DNA from: Salinisphaera sp.
GTDB lineage: Bacteria > Pseudomonadota > Gammaproteobacteria > Nevskiales > Salinisphaeraceae
Assembly (NCBI GenBank): GCA_027858915.1
Contig: JAQIBT010000079.1
Span: forward strand, 1-37,206
DNA length: 37,206 bases
Reading direction: 5' to 3'
Under the pieces are notes generated by a model. It was not told the origin of the DNA. It made no database searches and saw only the letters and a list, made by a program, of their open reading frames with translations. Position 1 is the stretch's first letter, and every line of letters begins with the position of its first letter. This document shows, piece after piece, positions 15,772-24,606 of this stretch. Made by a program: the position numbers and the translations under genes.

Positions 15772-16950
15772 TCAGTGTTCCTGAGGCGTCGGATTCGGAC
15801 TGTCGGCCGGCTGCACGCTGTTGTCGATCTTGATCGCCGCACCGTTCTTCAGTTTGATCTGGCCGCTGGTCACTACCACCGTGCCCGGCTGGAGACCCTT
15901 GAGCACCACCACCTGATCACCGCGCGTATCGCCGGTGGTTATCAATTTCTGCTGCACGGTCGGCGAGGCGCGCTCGCCCCGGCCCTTGTCGTCCTTCGGC
16001 GCGTTTTCTGTCTGCGGTTTTTGGACCACATACACGGTATCGCCGTAGGGGTTGTAGACAACGGCCGCCTGCGGCAGCGTCAAATACCGCTTCTTGTCGC
16101 CGAGGTCGACGCCAACGTGAGCGAACATACCGGGAACGAGCTTTCCGTTGCTGTTCGGCACCGTGGCTTCAACCGTGACGTTGCGGGTGGCCGCATCGAC
16201 CTTGGCGTTGATGGCAGTCACCTTGCCGACAAAGCGGCGGCCCGGATAGGCATCCACGGTCAAATGCACGGTCTGCCCGATCTTTACACGACCCAGTTGG
16301 CGTTGCGGCACATCGAAATCTGCATATAGCGAAGCCGTCTGCTGCAACGTCACGATGGTCGTGCCAGCACTCAGATAATCGCCCGGATTCACCGTGATGA
16401 TGCCAGCCCGGCCTGCAAACGGCGCGCGCAGCTGCTTCTTGGCCACCAGCACGTTCTGGCGCGCGACTGCAGCCTGTTTGGCCTGCATGTCTGAGGCGGC
16501 GCTTTGAAAATCGGCCGTGCTGATTGCATGTGATCCGCGCTGTTGCTCGGCGCGGCGGAAATTCAGCCGTGCCAGTTGGGCAGCGGCTTCCAGCTGCTGC
16601 AGCTGGGCGACATCGTCGCCGTCGCGTAATTGCAGCAGAATCTGCCCCTGCTTGACCTGTTCGCCGGATCTGAGCAGAACCTCGTCGACTACACCGCCAA
16701 GGTCAAGTGCCAGATCCGCACCACGAACCGCGCGCAGGGTGCCGATGGCGCCCAGCGTAGGCTGCCAGGACTGGTACCCGGCCACGGTGGTGCTGACGGT
16801 CGCCGGCACCGGCTTGGGCAGGTTTGCAATCGTGCGCATGACTACCAGCACCTTGACGCCGACAATCGCGGCAACCAGCAGCAAAACGCCGACGATCATC
16901 CAGATCATCCGTTTGCTCGTGCTGGGTTTGCGATCAAATCGCTTGGACAT
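15772..16950 (-). CDS. RND efflux periplasmic adaptor (membrane fusion protein)
   Basis: The 392-residue protein is an HlyD/AcrA-type adaptor. A single N-terminal membrane anchor (about residues 14-36, no lipobox) is followed by a lipoyl half GGVVDEVLLRSGEQVKQGQILLQL, a coiled-coil hairpin (about 110-170, rich in Ala, Gln and Leu), the second lipoyl half LRAPFAGRAGIITVNPGDY, then a beta-barrel and membrane-proximal domain. It bridges the permease encoded next to it and an outer-membrane channel not present here. A charged insertion (about residues 310-330, Lys/Asp/Glu/Arg rich) interrupts the last domain. GAGGG lies nine bases before the ATG. No regulator gene adjoins. Confidence 0.94.
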   Translation of the reverse strand: MSKRFDRKPSTSKRMIWMIVGVLLLVAAIVGVKVLVVMRTIANLPKPVPATVSTTVAGYQSWQPTLGAIGTLRAVRGADLALDLGGVVDEVLLRSGEQVKQGQILLQLRDGDDVAQLQQLEAAAQLARLNFRRAEQQRGSHAISTADFQSAASDMQAKQAAVARQNVLVAKKQLRAPFAGRAGIITVNPGDYLSAGTTIVTLQQTASLYADFDVPQRQLGRVKIGQTVHLTVDAYPGRRFVGKVTAINAKVDAATRNVTVEATVPNSNGKLVPGMFAHVGVDLGDKKRYLTLPQAAVVYNPYGDTVYVVQKPQTENAPKDDKGRGERASPTVQQKLITTGDTRGDQVVVLKGLQPGTVVVTSGQIKLKNGAAIKIDNSVQPADSPNPTPQEH

Positions 16951-17061
16951 TCCCCAAAGCCCTCAATCCAGGTCGACACACAATCGCCACATGTCGGCGG
17001 CCCATGAAAGCAACGCTTTTACCAAGTCTGGGTAAACGGCCTTGCAACCCCTCGATTCACC

Positions 17062-17086
17062 CAGCGCCGATAACGGCCCGGCGCTG
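17062..17086. other. Hairpin in the spacer between epmA and the efflux operon
   Basis: CAGCGCCG (17062-17069) pairs with CGGCGCTG (17079-17086) around a 9-base loop. It lies between the end of epmA and the start of the efflux adaptor, both minus strand. There is no T-tract on either strand, so it is at most a weak terminator or an attenuating structure. Confidence 0.3.
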
Positions 17087-17158
17087 TCGATCATATCCGA
17101 TCGACGCGCTTGATTTCATATGAAGCAGACAATGTCACGCAGCGATTCGCCGCAGGCC

Positions 17159-18121
17159 CTACCGGCGCGGCCAGGCGAACGGCAGTACCTGATCCAGATT
17201 GGATGCGCCAACAAGCAGCGCCAGCAGCCGGTCGACCCCCAGGGCGACGCCGGCACACGGCGGCAGACCCGCGGCCAAGGCAGATAGCAACCGTGTATCG
17301 ATAGGCGGCGGCTGGACACCGCGCAACTGCTTGATGGCGAACTCGCGTTGCATTCGCTGTTCGGCGACTTGTGCATCGCGCAGCTCGACCGCGCCGTTGG
17401 CCAGTTCAACACCCTGCCAATAACACTCGAAGCGCAAACCCAGGCGCTCGTCGTCTGGATCGCTGGCGATGAGTACGGCATCGTCGATCGGGAAATGCGT
17501 GATCATGACCGGCGCTTCGAGCCCAAGCGTCGGTTGTACGGCGAGGCTCATGATCAGGTCGAGCCAGAACATCCGGTTGTGCTCGTCATCGGCATGATTC
17601 ACCGGCGCAATCCCGGTCGTCGTGGCATAAGCGGCAAGCTCTTCGAGGGTCGCGATCAGCGGATCGAGTCCGGTGATTTTGCCGAAAGCCTCGCGGTAGC
17701 GCTGTGGCGCCGACGCGGTCGGCACGCCCACAGCCTGCAGGAGCTCGTCCGTCTCGACCAGCATGGCCGCCAGATCGGCGTGTTCGCGATACCATTCAAG
17801 CATGGTGAATTCAGGGTTGTGCCAGCGCCCTATCTCACCGGCTCGAAACACGTGCCCCAGTTGATAAAGCGATCCGTGCCCGGCGGCCAGCAGGCGCTTG
17901 AGAGCGTGTTCGGGCGACGGCACGAGATAGCCGCCGTCGACCACTGTCAGACAGTCCAGCGCCCGCTCGGCCGGCGCGGCGCTGGAAATGACGGGAGTAT
18001 CAACTTCCACTCGAGAACGTTCGGCCATGAAACGACGCAGCGCGGCCAACAGCTGCGCTCGCCAGATCAGCGTCGCGCGGTCGGCGCCTGGCCGCCAGTC
18101 ATCGACTGCCGCCGGCGCCAT
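17159..18121 (-). CDS. epmA: EF-P-(R)-beta-lysine ligase EpmA (PoxA/GenX/YjeA)
   Basis: The 320-residue protein is a class II lysyl-tRNA synthetase paralogue lacking the anticodon-binding N-terminal domain. Motif 2 is seen as FRAGEIGRWHNPEFTMLEWY, and motif 3 as GVALGVDRLLALLVG near the C-terminus. The enzyme activates (R)-beta-lysine with ATP and attaches it to the conserved lysine of EF-P. It starts six bases after the efp stop codon, so the two genes are co-transcribed. EpmB, which makes the beta-lysine, is encoded just beyond efp on the other strand. Length and motifs match the family. Confidence 0.96.
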   Translation of the reverse strand: MAPAAVDDWRPGADRATLIWRAQLLAALRRFMAERSRVEVDTPVISSAAPAERALDCLTVVDGGYLVPSPEHALKRLLAAGHGSLYQLGHVFRAGEIGRWHNPEFTMLEWYREHADLAAMLVETDELLQAVGVPTASAPQRYREAFGKITGLDPLIATLEELAAYATTTGIAPVNHADDEHNRMFWLDLIMSLAVQPTLGLEAPVMITHFPIDDAVLIASDPDDERLGLRFECYWQGVELANGAVELRDAQVAEQRMQREFAIKQLRGVQPPPIDTRLLSALAAGLPPCAGVALGVDRLLALLVGASNLDQVLPFAWPRR

Positions 18122-18127
18122 GTCGAA

Positions 18128-18700
18128 TCAACCCTCGTTCGCGCGCGACACGTATTCGCTCTTGCGCGTATCGACTTTCAGCACTTCACCTTCCTCGATG
18201 AACAATGGCACCTGCACCACTGCGCCGGTCTCCAGCGTCGCCGGCTTGGTGCCGCCGCCGGAGGTATTGCCGCGCAGACCGGGGTCAGTCTCGGTCACGG
18301 TGAGTGTGACGAAATTCGGTGGATCGATCTGCAGCGGGGTACCGTCCCAGAGCGTGACGCGGCAGTTGTCCTGCGGCTTGAGCCATTTCGCGGCATCGCC
18401 AACGGCCGCTTCGCTGGCCTGATACTGCTCGAAGGAGTTGGGCTCCATGAAGTGCCAGAACTCGCCGTCGGCATACAGAAACTGCAGATCGACATCGAGC
18501 ACGTCTGCGGCTTCTACGCTGTCGCCCGACTTGAACGTGCGCTCGATCGTGCGGTTGGTCTTGAGGTTGCGTATCTTCACGCGGCTGAAGGCCTGGCCCT
18601 TGCCGGGCTTGACGAACTCGTTCTCGACAATGGCGTACGGATCGCCGTCGAGAATGATCTTGAGTCCGCCCTTGAACTGATTGGTATTGAACTGCGCCAT
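18128..18700 (-). CDS. efp: Translation elongation factor P
   Basis: The 190-residue protein has the three beta-barrel domains of EF-P. The modified residue is Lys34 in [10 protein letters not shown], at the tip of domain I, the same position as in E. coli; the C-terminal signature region is seen as [18 protein letters not shown] binds ribosomes stalled on consecutive prolines and promotes peptide bond formation. A lysine at this site agrees with the presence of EpmA and EpmB rather than the arginine/rhamnose type. AGGGG lies about nine bases upstream of the ATG. It is divergent from epmB, with 83 bases between them. Confidence 0.97.
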   Translation of the reverse strand: MAQFNTNQFKGGLKIILDGDPYAIVENEFVKPGKGQAFSRVKIRNLKTNRTIERTFKSGDSVEAADVLDVDLQFLYADGEFWHFMEPNSFEQYQASEAAVGDAAKWLKPQDNCRVTLWDGTPLQIDPPNFVTLTVTETDPGLRGNTSGGGTKPATLETGAVVQVPLFIEEGEVLKVDTRKSEYVSRANEG

Positions 18701-18783
18701 AGTGAGAAGCCCCTGCCTTGTATCTGCAACAATCGATGCGCCGGCGGCTGGCGTGAGTGGTCTCGGGCTTCTAGACTGGCGCC

Positions 18784-19842
18784 ATGCTCCAATCCCCTGC
18801 CGTCACGTCCACCGCAAAGCGCGCCAGTCTATCGCATGACGACATCGGGTGGCAGCAAGCCATGCGCGAGGCAGTCACCGATGTCGATACATTGTTCGCC
18901 GAACTGGCCCTGCCGGAGGCTTATCGCGCAGCCGCCCATCGCGCGGCCGCTATATTCGGACTGCGCGTGCCGCGCAGCTATCTCCATCGCATGACGCCGG
19001 GTGATATCGACGATCCATTGTTGCGCCAAGTGTTGCCCATCGATGCCGAGACCCAGACCCACGCGGGATTTGTGAAGGATGCCGTCGATGATATGGCCAG
19101 TGCGGCGGGCAACGGCGTGCTGCACAAGTATCACGGCCGCGCGCTGCTGATCACCACCGGCGCCTGTGCGGTGCATTGCCGTTATTGTTTTCGGCGTCAC
19201 TTCGATTATGCCGCACAACATTCCGGCGGCTCGCATGCGTCTGCCGCGCTGGATTATGTCGCCGGCGACCGCAGCATCGAGGAAGTCATTCTGTCCGGCG
19301 GCGATCCGTTATCGCTGGCCAATGACCGGCTCGAACAGCTGGGCCGTTCGCTGGACGCGATCGCTCATGTCCAGCGAATTCGTATTCATACGCGTACCGC
19401 AGTGGTATTGCCGGAACGCATTGACGCGGGCTTCATCGATTGGATCAAAGCCCGCCGAGCACGTGTCATCGTGGTTATTCATGCCAATCATGCACGTGAA
19501 ATCGATGACTCTGTTGCCGAAGCGCTCGCCAGGATACGCGATGCCGGGGCACTGCTACTTAACCAAGCCGTGCTGTTGGCCGATATCAATGATACGCCCG
19601 ACCGCCAGGCCGCACTCAGCCGCGCGCTCTTTGCTGCGGGCGTGATGCCATACTATCTGCATCTGCTGGACCGGGTAGAAGGTACACAACATTTTGAAGT
19701 TGACGAACAGGATGCGCAGCATCTGATGCAAGCCCTGGCGGCACAGTTACCGGGCTATCTCGTGCCCAAGCTCGCGCGTGAGGAGGCCGGCGGTTCCGCG
19801 AAAAGCGTCCGTGCGCTGATCGCTGGCAGACAGCAGGAATGA
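18784..19842 (+). CDS. epmB: EF-P lysine 2,3-aminomutase EpmB (radical SAM)
   Basis: The 352-residue protein is a KamA-family radical SAM enzyme. The [4Fe-4S] ligands are Cys128, Cys132 and Cys135 in CAVHCRYCF, and the GGDPL motif that contacts S-adenosylmethionine follows in [10 protein letters not shown]. The C-terminal part has [17 protein letters not shown] and [18 protein letters not shown], where the pyridoxal phosphate lysine region of the family lies. It converts (S)-lysine to (R)-beta-lysine for EpmA. The short length fits EpmB rather than the catabolic lysine aminomutase, and the neighbours efp and epmA confirm the role. Confidence 0.95.
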   Translation: MLQSPAVTSTAKRASLSHDDIGWQQAMREAVTDVDTLFAELALPEAYRAAAHRAAAIFGLRVPRSYLHRMTPGDIDDPLLRQVLPIDAETQTHAGFVKDAVDDMASAAGNGVLHKYHGRALLITTGACAVHCRYCFRRHFDYAAQHSGGSHASAALDYVAGDRSIEEVILSGGDPLSLANDRLEQLGRSLDAIAHVQRIRIHTRTAVVLPERIDAGFIDWIKARRARVIVVIHANHAREIDDSVAEALARIRDAGALLLNQAVLLADINDTPDRQAALSRALFAAGVMPYYLHLLDRVEGTQHFEVDEQDAQHLMQALAAQLPGYLVPKLAREEAGGSAKSVRALIAGRQQE

Positions 19843-19888
19843 GCCAACGCCGATGTAGCGTTATGCTCGATACAGGGGAGCAAATCTT

Positions 19889-21991
19889 TTGATTTCCACG
19901 GATGACGCCACACCGGAACCCGCGCCCAGCGCGACCAGGCCCATGCTGACAGTCTGGCTCGCAGGGGAAGAGCCTGGCGAGCTGCAATCTCTTGGCGATA
20001 CGATCAAGGCGATCGATCCAAGTCTGGATGTCGTGCCTATCGGCAATCCAGCGCAGGCCATCCACGACGCTGGCACGCTACCGCCAGAGCTGTGCCTGTT
20101 GGCGTGGTCGTCAGGCCACGAGGCCGGTCGCCGTGGGTTGGACCTGCTGCGCAGCCTGGTCACGGATATGGCTGTGATATTGGTAGGCGAAGAGGCAACG
20201 CTGCCAACGCTCGGTGACGCGCTGGCTGCCGGTGCCTGGGACCGCATTGCCACGGACCAGGGCGATGAAGTGATCTGGACCCAGACGCAGCGTGCGCTCC
20301 AGATGGCGCAGCGCCAGCATCGGCTCGCAGAGGCCGATCGACGGCTTCTGAGTCTGCAACGGCGTCTCGAAGTCCTCACCAGCGACGGCAGCGATGCGTC
20401 GGCGAAGATCAACGCCGGTTTGATCGAACAGGCCAGACCCGGATTTGCCCGCCTGCTGGGGGCGGAATCCGTGGATGCGGTCAACGGCACGGCCTTTGAG
20501 ACATGGCTGCAATCTGAAGACCGCGCGGCCTACGCCGGCGCGCTCGAACAGGTCGCGAACCCAGCCAGCGAAACCGACACCAATATCGTATTTCGCCCAC
20601 CCTCGGGGTCACGCTCGCATGCCGTACGAGCGTTGCTGCGCGCCACGGCCACGTCGGGTTCGCTTGTCGATATTGTTCTGCACGAGGCCGAACGACGCCA
20701 GCCGCATTTGAGCGGCGCATCGAAACGCGTGCCCGTTGATGGCCGCATGGCGCTGCATCGAGTTCTTGCGCAGGCGTCGGTACGCGCCAAGACATACGTG
20801 CTGGGGCTGTTGTTCTTCGCGGTCGACGACGTTGCAGGCCTGCAGGCGAAATACGGCCTGTCGGGCAGTGACGTATTGTTGCAGGAGACTGGGCTGTTCC
20901 TGCTGGAAACCCTGCGTGGCAATGATCGCTGCTTTCGTTTTGCCGCAGGCGAATACGCGCTGGTGCTGGAACGCGAGTCGCAGGAGCAGGTCGCCTCTGC
21001 CGCTCAGCGCGCGCTGAATGCATTTCGCGACGAGCGCTTCGGTGACGATCAGCAGGCAATCCATCTCAGCGCCACCGTCGCGTATACGATACTCAGCCAT
21101 GATGCCACTGAAAACGACGGTCGCCTGCATCGCCTGGTTCAGGCAGCCTATAATCTGAGCGCCCGGGGGGGTAACGATCTGGTGAATTGCACTCAGGTTG
21201 CAGTCAGCGCTGATGTTGCGAAGGCCAGCGATGACTGGGGCACGAGATTACGCCAGGCGTTGGTGCATGATCGATTCAGCCTCGCCTACCAGAACATCAC
21301 CAGTCTGGCCGGCGACACCCAGTCGTATTTCGATGTCCTGCTGCGCTATATCGATGATCGCGGGGCATTGATCCGTCCCGGAGAGTTTCTGCCCGCGGCA
21401 AGTCAGACGGGCCTGTTGCCGGAGATCGATCGCTGGGTGGTGAGCCGTGCCGTCAAAGTCATTGAGCAGCAGATGGCGCGGGACGTGCACATCAGCCTGT
21501 TCATCAAGCTATCGGGCGATACGCTGGTCGACTGTCGCGACTTCCTGGCCTGGGTGCGCAGCGACCTTGCCGATATCAGCGCACCGCACACGAGCCTGAT
21601 CTTCAGCGTGCGTGACGAAGACATGCGCAAACACGCGGCCGAAACAAAACACCTGTTCACCTCCCTGACAGCGCTGGGCTTTCGGACCGCGCTCACGCAT
21701 TTCGGCAATGCCGCAGCAACCGGCCAGCTGATCGACAGTCTGTCGGTGTCGTTCATCAAGCTCTCACCCGAATTAGCCCGCAAAGTGGCGGGCAAAAGTG
21801 CCGATGACAGCCAGCTGATACATGCTATCGATAGCGCACGTAACCGCGATATTCCGCTGATTGCCGAGCAGATCGAAGACGCCAGCAGCATGGCCCGTCT
21901 ATGGCAGGCCGGCGTCAACTATGTACAGGGCCATTTCATCCAGGAACCCGACACCGAAGCCCTTACCCACAGCGAATTGGGCCGCCGCTGA
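19889..21991 (+). CDS. FimX-like protein with degenerate REC, GGDEF and EAL domains
   Basis: The 700-residue protein has a response-regulator-like N-terminus (about 20-140) without a clear phospho-accepting Asp, a coiled and PAS-like section (150-275), a GGDEF-like domain (about 290-440) and an EAL-like domain (about 455-690). The GGDEF site reads AAGEY at 352-356, and the EAL site reads DVLLRY at 482-487; the later DDF motif is replaced by THFG at 603-606. Catalysis of c-di-GMP synthesis or breakdown is therefore unlikely. This arrangement resembles FimX, a c-di-GMP receptor that acts on type IV pili. The start is a TTG at 19889, supported by AGGGGAG eight bases upstream; the next in-frame ATG is residue 19. 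Confidence 0.82.
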   Translation: MISTDDATPEPAPSATRPMLTVWLAGEEPGELQSLGDTIKAIDPSLDVVPIGNPAQAIHDAGTLPPELCLLAWSSGHEAGRRGLDLLRSLVTDMAVILVGEEATLPTLGDALAAGAWDRIATDQGDEVIWTQTQRALQMAQRQHRLAEADRRLLSLQRRLEVLTSDGSDASAKINAGLIEQARPGFARLLGAESVDAVNGTAFETWLQSEDRAAYAGALEQVANPASETDTNIVFRPPSGSRSHAVRALLRATATSGSLVDIVLHEAERRQPHLSGASKRVPVDGRMALHRVLAQASVRAKTYVLGLLFFAVDDVAGLQAKYGLSGSDVLLQETGLFLLETLRGNDRCFRFAAGEYALVLERESQEQVASAAQRALNAFRDERFGDDQQAIHLSATVAYTILSHDATENDGRLHRLVQAAYNLSARGGNDLVNCTQVAVSADVAKASDDWGTRLRQALVHDRFSLAYQNITSLAGDTQSYFDVLLRYIDDRGALIRPGEFLPAASQTGLLPEIDRWVVSRAVKVIEQQMARDVHISLFIKLSGDTLVDCRDFLAWVRSDLADISAPHTSLIFSVRDEDMRKHAAETKHLFTSLTALGFRTALTHFGNAAATGQLIDSLSVSFIKLSPELARKVAGKSADDSQLIHAIDSARNRDIPLIAEQIEDASSMARLWQAGVNYVQGHFIQEPDTEALTHSELGRR

Positions 21992-22034
21992 TGAAAAACA
22001 GCACGCGCGTTTGCGGACGCGCGTAGCCGTGCTA

Positions 22035-22313
22035 GTGTCCCGTCACGGGTATTTTGTCGCATTCAGCGAGGCTGCGCGTGTCTGTGGCAAGGCGCGTCGC
22101 GCCGGCAAGGGTCATTCCCTTGCCAAGCGACGCAACGCAGACCACGGGCGCGCACAGCCTCGCCCCACAGGCCACGTTATTCGACGGGAGCGCCTGTGTG
22201 TCCCAATCACCGCGTTGCGCTCCTTTGCCATGGCGGGCCATGACGCAGTCGCACGCCTTGTGCTTGGAACACACAGGCGCTCTGAATACGGCAAAATACC
22301 CGTGACAGGACAC
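22035..22313. repeat. Nested inverted-repeat element (MITE-like or structured RNA)
   Basis: The spacer between the FimX-like gene and mlaD is almost filled by one symmetrical element. Outer arms of 32 bases (22035-22066 and 22282-22313) match as inverted repeats with three mismatches, and share GTCACGGGTATTTTG. Inside are two stem-loops: 22067-22162, with CGAGGCTG/CAGCCTCG at the base and GGCAAGGG-TCATT-CCCTTGCC at the tip; and 22188-22282, with a perfect 13-bp base stem GAGCGCCTGTGTG/CACACAGGCGCTC and CATGGC-GG-GCCATG at the tip. No protein of meaning is encoded. It could be a miniature transposable element, a repeat of the BIME type or a transcribed structure; the sequence does not decide. 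Confidence 0.75.
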
Positions 22314-22319
22314 CAGGAC

Positions 22320-22913
22320 TTACTGAGCGTTGCTGCTGGTGGCCGCTCCGGCAGGCGATTGATTGCCATTGCTGTGACTGTCGCCGGAATGGCCGAACAG
22401 ATCGTTGCTGCCAGATGAGCTACCACCACCGCCGCCGCCGCTGCTGCCGCTGTCAGACGAGCCGCTGTTCATACTCGTCATGAACTGGCCGATCAGATTC
22501 TCCAATACAACAGCGCTTTGTGTGATGACGAATTTGTCGCCGTTCTTCATGTTCTTGAGCGAGCCGCCCGGCCCAATGCCGACATATTGATCGCCGAGCA
22601 GGCCGGAGGTAAGAATCGAGGCGTCGGAGTCCTTCGGAATCTTGTACTGATCGCTGATACGGATGCTGGCCACCGCCTGGTAGGTCTGTTGGTCGAGCTT
22701 GATATCGGTCACCCGACCGATGCGCACGCCAGCGAGATCCACTGGCGCGCCCACTTTCAGGCCGCCGATATCGTTGAAGGCAGCGGTCACTGTATAGCCC
22801 TGCACATCGCTGGTATTGGCCAGATCGCTCACCCGCATGGTGAGGATGAAGATGGCGGCGATGCCCAGACATACGAAAAGACCGACCAGAAGTTCGACTG
22901 CTCTAGATTGCAT
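22320..22913 (-). CDS. mlaD: MlaD, MCE-domain substrate-binding subunit of the Mla lipid transporter
   Basis: The 197-residue protein has one N-terminal membrane helix (residues 6-26, VELLVGLFVCLGIAAIFIL), then a single MCE domain (about 38-115) with FNDIGGLKVGAPVDLAGVRIG and GLLGDQYVGIGPG. MlaD forms a periplasm-facing hexamer attached to MlaFE and passes phospholipid between membranes. The C-terminal 45 residues are a Gly/Ser/Asn tail without clear fold. It lies 19 bases after mlaE on the same strand. MlaC and MlaB, which follow in E. coli, are not found after it; the nested repeat element comes next. Confidence 0.93.
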   Translation of the reverse strand: MQSRAVELLVGLFVCLGIAAIFILTMRVSDLANTSDVQGYTVTAAFNDIGGLKVGAPVDLAGVRIGRVTDIKLDQQTYQAVASIRISDQYKIPKDSDASILTSGLLGDQYVGIGPGGSLKNMKNGDKFVITQSAVVLENLIGQFMTSMNSGSSDSGSSGGGGGGSSSGSNDLFGHSGDSHSNGNQSPAGAATSSNAQ

Positions 22914-22932
22914 AGGCTGTAATTGGCTTCGA

Positions 22933-23718
22933 TTAGTGGCCGCTGAAAAGCACGGCGGTAAGCATGAGATTCGCGCCCAGAATCGCCAGGGAAGCGATCA
23001 CGACCGTATTGGTGGTCGCACGCGACACACCTTCCGACGTCGGTGGCGCATGATAGCCCTGATAAACGGCCACCCATGTGATGATTGCGCCGAACACGCC
23101 GCTCTTGAGAAAGATATTGAGGATGTCGCGGCTGAATTCTATGTTGGACTGAATACCGTTCCAGTAGGCCGCTGCGTCCACCCCCAGGACGTCGACGCCA
23201 ATGAAATAGCCGCCGCCTGCACCTATGGCCATGACGCAGAATATGCTGGTCAGCAGCGGCATGGCGATCAGGCCCGCGAGGAACCGAGGGGCAATGATGC
23301 GTTTGATCGGGTCGACTGCCATCATCTCCATCCCCGCTAGCTGGTCGGTCGCCTTCATCAGGCCGATCTCGGCTGCCAATGCGCTGCCGGCTCGTCCGGC
23401 AAACAGCAGGCCAGTGATGACCGGGCCCAGTTCGCGCACTACCACCAGGGCGACCGATGTGCCAAGCGCGTTTTCGGCACCGAAGTCGGCCAGCGCACGA
23501 TAGCCCGACAGAGCCAGTACCATGCCGACGAACAAACCGGCGACGACAACAATCAACAACGACAATACGCCCACCGAGTAGATCTGCTCGACTACCAGGC
23601 GCGGCTTGAGGAATAGCCGCGGCAGGTTGGCCAGGATACGCAGCAGGAACAACGTGCTCCGCCCGAGTTCTCCTAGCCAGCCGGTCGATATATTGAATAT
23701 CCGGAGCACACGGCTCAT
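22933..23718 (-). CDS. mlaE: MlaE, permease of the Mla phospholipid ABC transporter
   Basis: The 261-residue product is an MlaE/YrbE-type inner-membrane permease. The conserved core is seen: FVGMVLALSGY, the run RELGPVITGLLFAGRAGSALAAEIG with the cytoplasmic coupling segment, LMKATDQLAGMEMM, and several membrane helices to the C-terminus. The ATG at 23718 overlaps the mlaF stop by four bases, which is why this start is preferred to a longer frame reaching 23817. It pairs with MlaF ATPase and MlaD to maintain outer-membrane lipid asymmetry. Confidence 0.95.
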   Translation of the reverse strand: MSRVLRIFNISTGWLGELGRSTLFLLRILANLPRLFLKPRLVVEQIYSVGVLSLLIVVVAGLFVGMVLALSGYRALADFGAENALGTSVALVVVRELGPVITGLLFAGRAGSALAAEIGLMKATDQLAGMEMMAVDPIKRIIAPRFLAGLIAMPLLTSIFCVMAIGAGGGYFIGVDVLGVDAAAYWNGIQSNIEFSRDILNIFLKSGVFGAIITWVAVYQGYHAPPTSEGVSRATTNTVVIASLAILGANLMLTAVLFSGH

Positions 23719-24572
23719 TGTCGACCCTCGCCCAACAGATCCGCGTCGTACGGCGTGTCGGCATAGTGGAAAGGCACCGGCCCGTCGGCCGACGCGGTGA
23801 TGAACTGCTGCACCCATTCCGAGGCCGAATGACGGATGTCGTCCGGCGTGCCGTGATCGACGACTTCGCCGTCCGATATCACATAGACGTAATCGGCAAT
23901 GCCCAGCGTTTCCTTGACGTCATGCGAGACCACGATCGAGGTCAGACCGAGGATGTCGTTGAGCCGGCGGATCAGGCGCAACAACACTCCCATCGAGATC
24001 GGATCCTGGCCGGCGAAGGGCTCGTCGTACATGATCATCTCCGGATCCAGCGCAATCGCGCGGGCCAGTGCCACGCGTCTTGCCATGCCTCCGGACAGCT
24101 GCGCCGGGGCCAGATCACGCGCACCGCGCAGACCTACCGCTTCCAGTTTCATCAACACGATATCGCGGATCAGCTGTTCGGGCAGCTTGGTATGTTCACG
24201 CAGCGGAAACGCCACGTTGTCGTATACCGACAGATCGGTGAGCAGGGCGCCGGATTGGAACAACATGCCCATGCGCTTGCGTTCGGCGAACAGCCTGCGC
24301 TGCGACAGTTTCGCTACGTTGTGGCCGTCGAAGAGCACAGTACCGGACTTGGCGCGCCATTGGCCGCTGATCAGTCGCAGCAACGTGGTCTTCCCGGTGC
24401 CGCTCGGACCCATGATGGCCGTAATCCGGCCGCGGGCAATATCGATATCGACGCCGCTGTAGATGGTGCGCGTACCCAGTCGGAAATGCAGGTTACGGAC
24501 TTCCACGAGGTTGCCGGTCGGCGCGGCAGCCGCAGTGGTCCGCGAATCGCACGAGGCGTTGTGTTCAGTCAT
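23715..24572 (-). CDS. mlaF: MlaF, ATPase of the Mla phospholipid ABC transporter
   Basis: The 285-residue protein has all ABC ATPase motifs: Walker A GPSGTGKTTLL, signature LSGGMARRVALARA, Walker B MIMYDEPF and the H-loop VVSHD. LSGGM in place of LSGGQ is common in MlaF. The start at 24572 gives about 20 extra residues before the core; a GTG at 24620 is possible but overlaps the end of lipB. It follows lipB by 34 bases and overlaps mlaE by four, so the mla genes may be read with the upstream cell-envelope genes. Confidence 0.95.
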   Translation of the reverse strand: MTEHNASCDSRTTAAAAPTGNLVEVRNLHFRLGTRTIYSGVDIDIARGRITAIMGPSGTGKTTLLRLISGQWRAKSGTVLFDGHNVAKLSQRRLFAERKRMGMLFQSGALLTDLSVYDNVAFPLREHTKLPEQLIRDIVLMKLEAVGLRGARDLAPAQLSGGMARRVALARAIALDPEMIMYDEPFAGQDPISMGVLLRLIRRLNDILGLTSIVVSHDVKETLGIADYVYVISDGEVVDHGTPDDIRHSASEWVQQFITASADGPVPFHYADTPYDADLLGEGRQ

Positions 24573-24606
24573 GAGGCCTGTCGAGCGTGAGCTGCGCGCT
24601 AGCCTA

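Noticed and set aside
17348-18994. 548-codon open frame on the plus strand
   Set aside because: It lies antisense to epmA and efp, both with clear catalytic motifs, and its translation has no recognisable domain; it is a GC-driven shadow.
22032-22313. Open frames covering the nested inverted repeat
   Set aside because: They exist on both strands because the element is nearly symmetrical; translations have no likeness to proteins.
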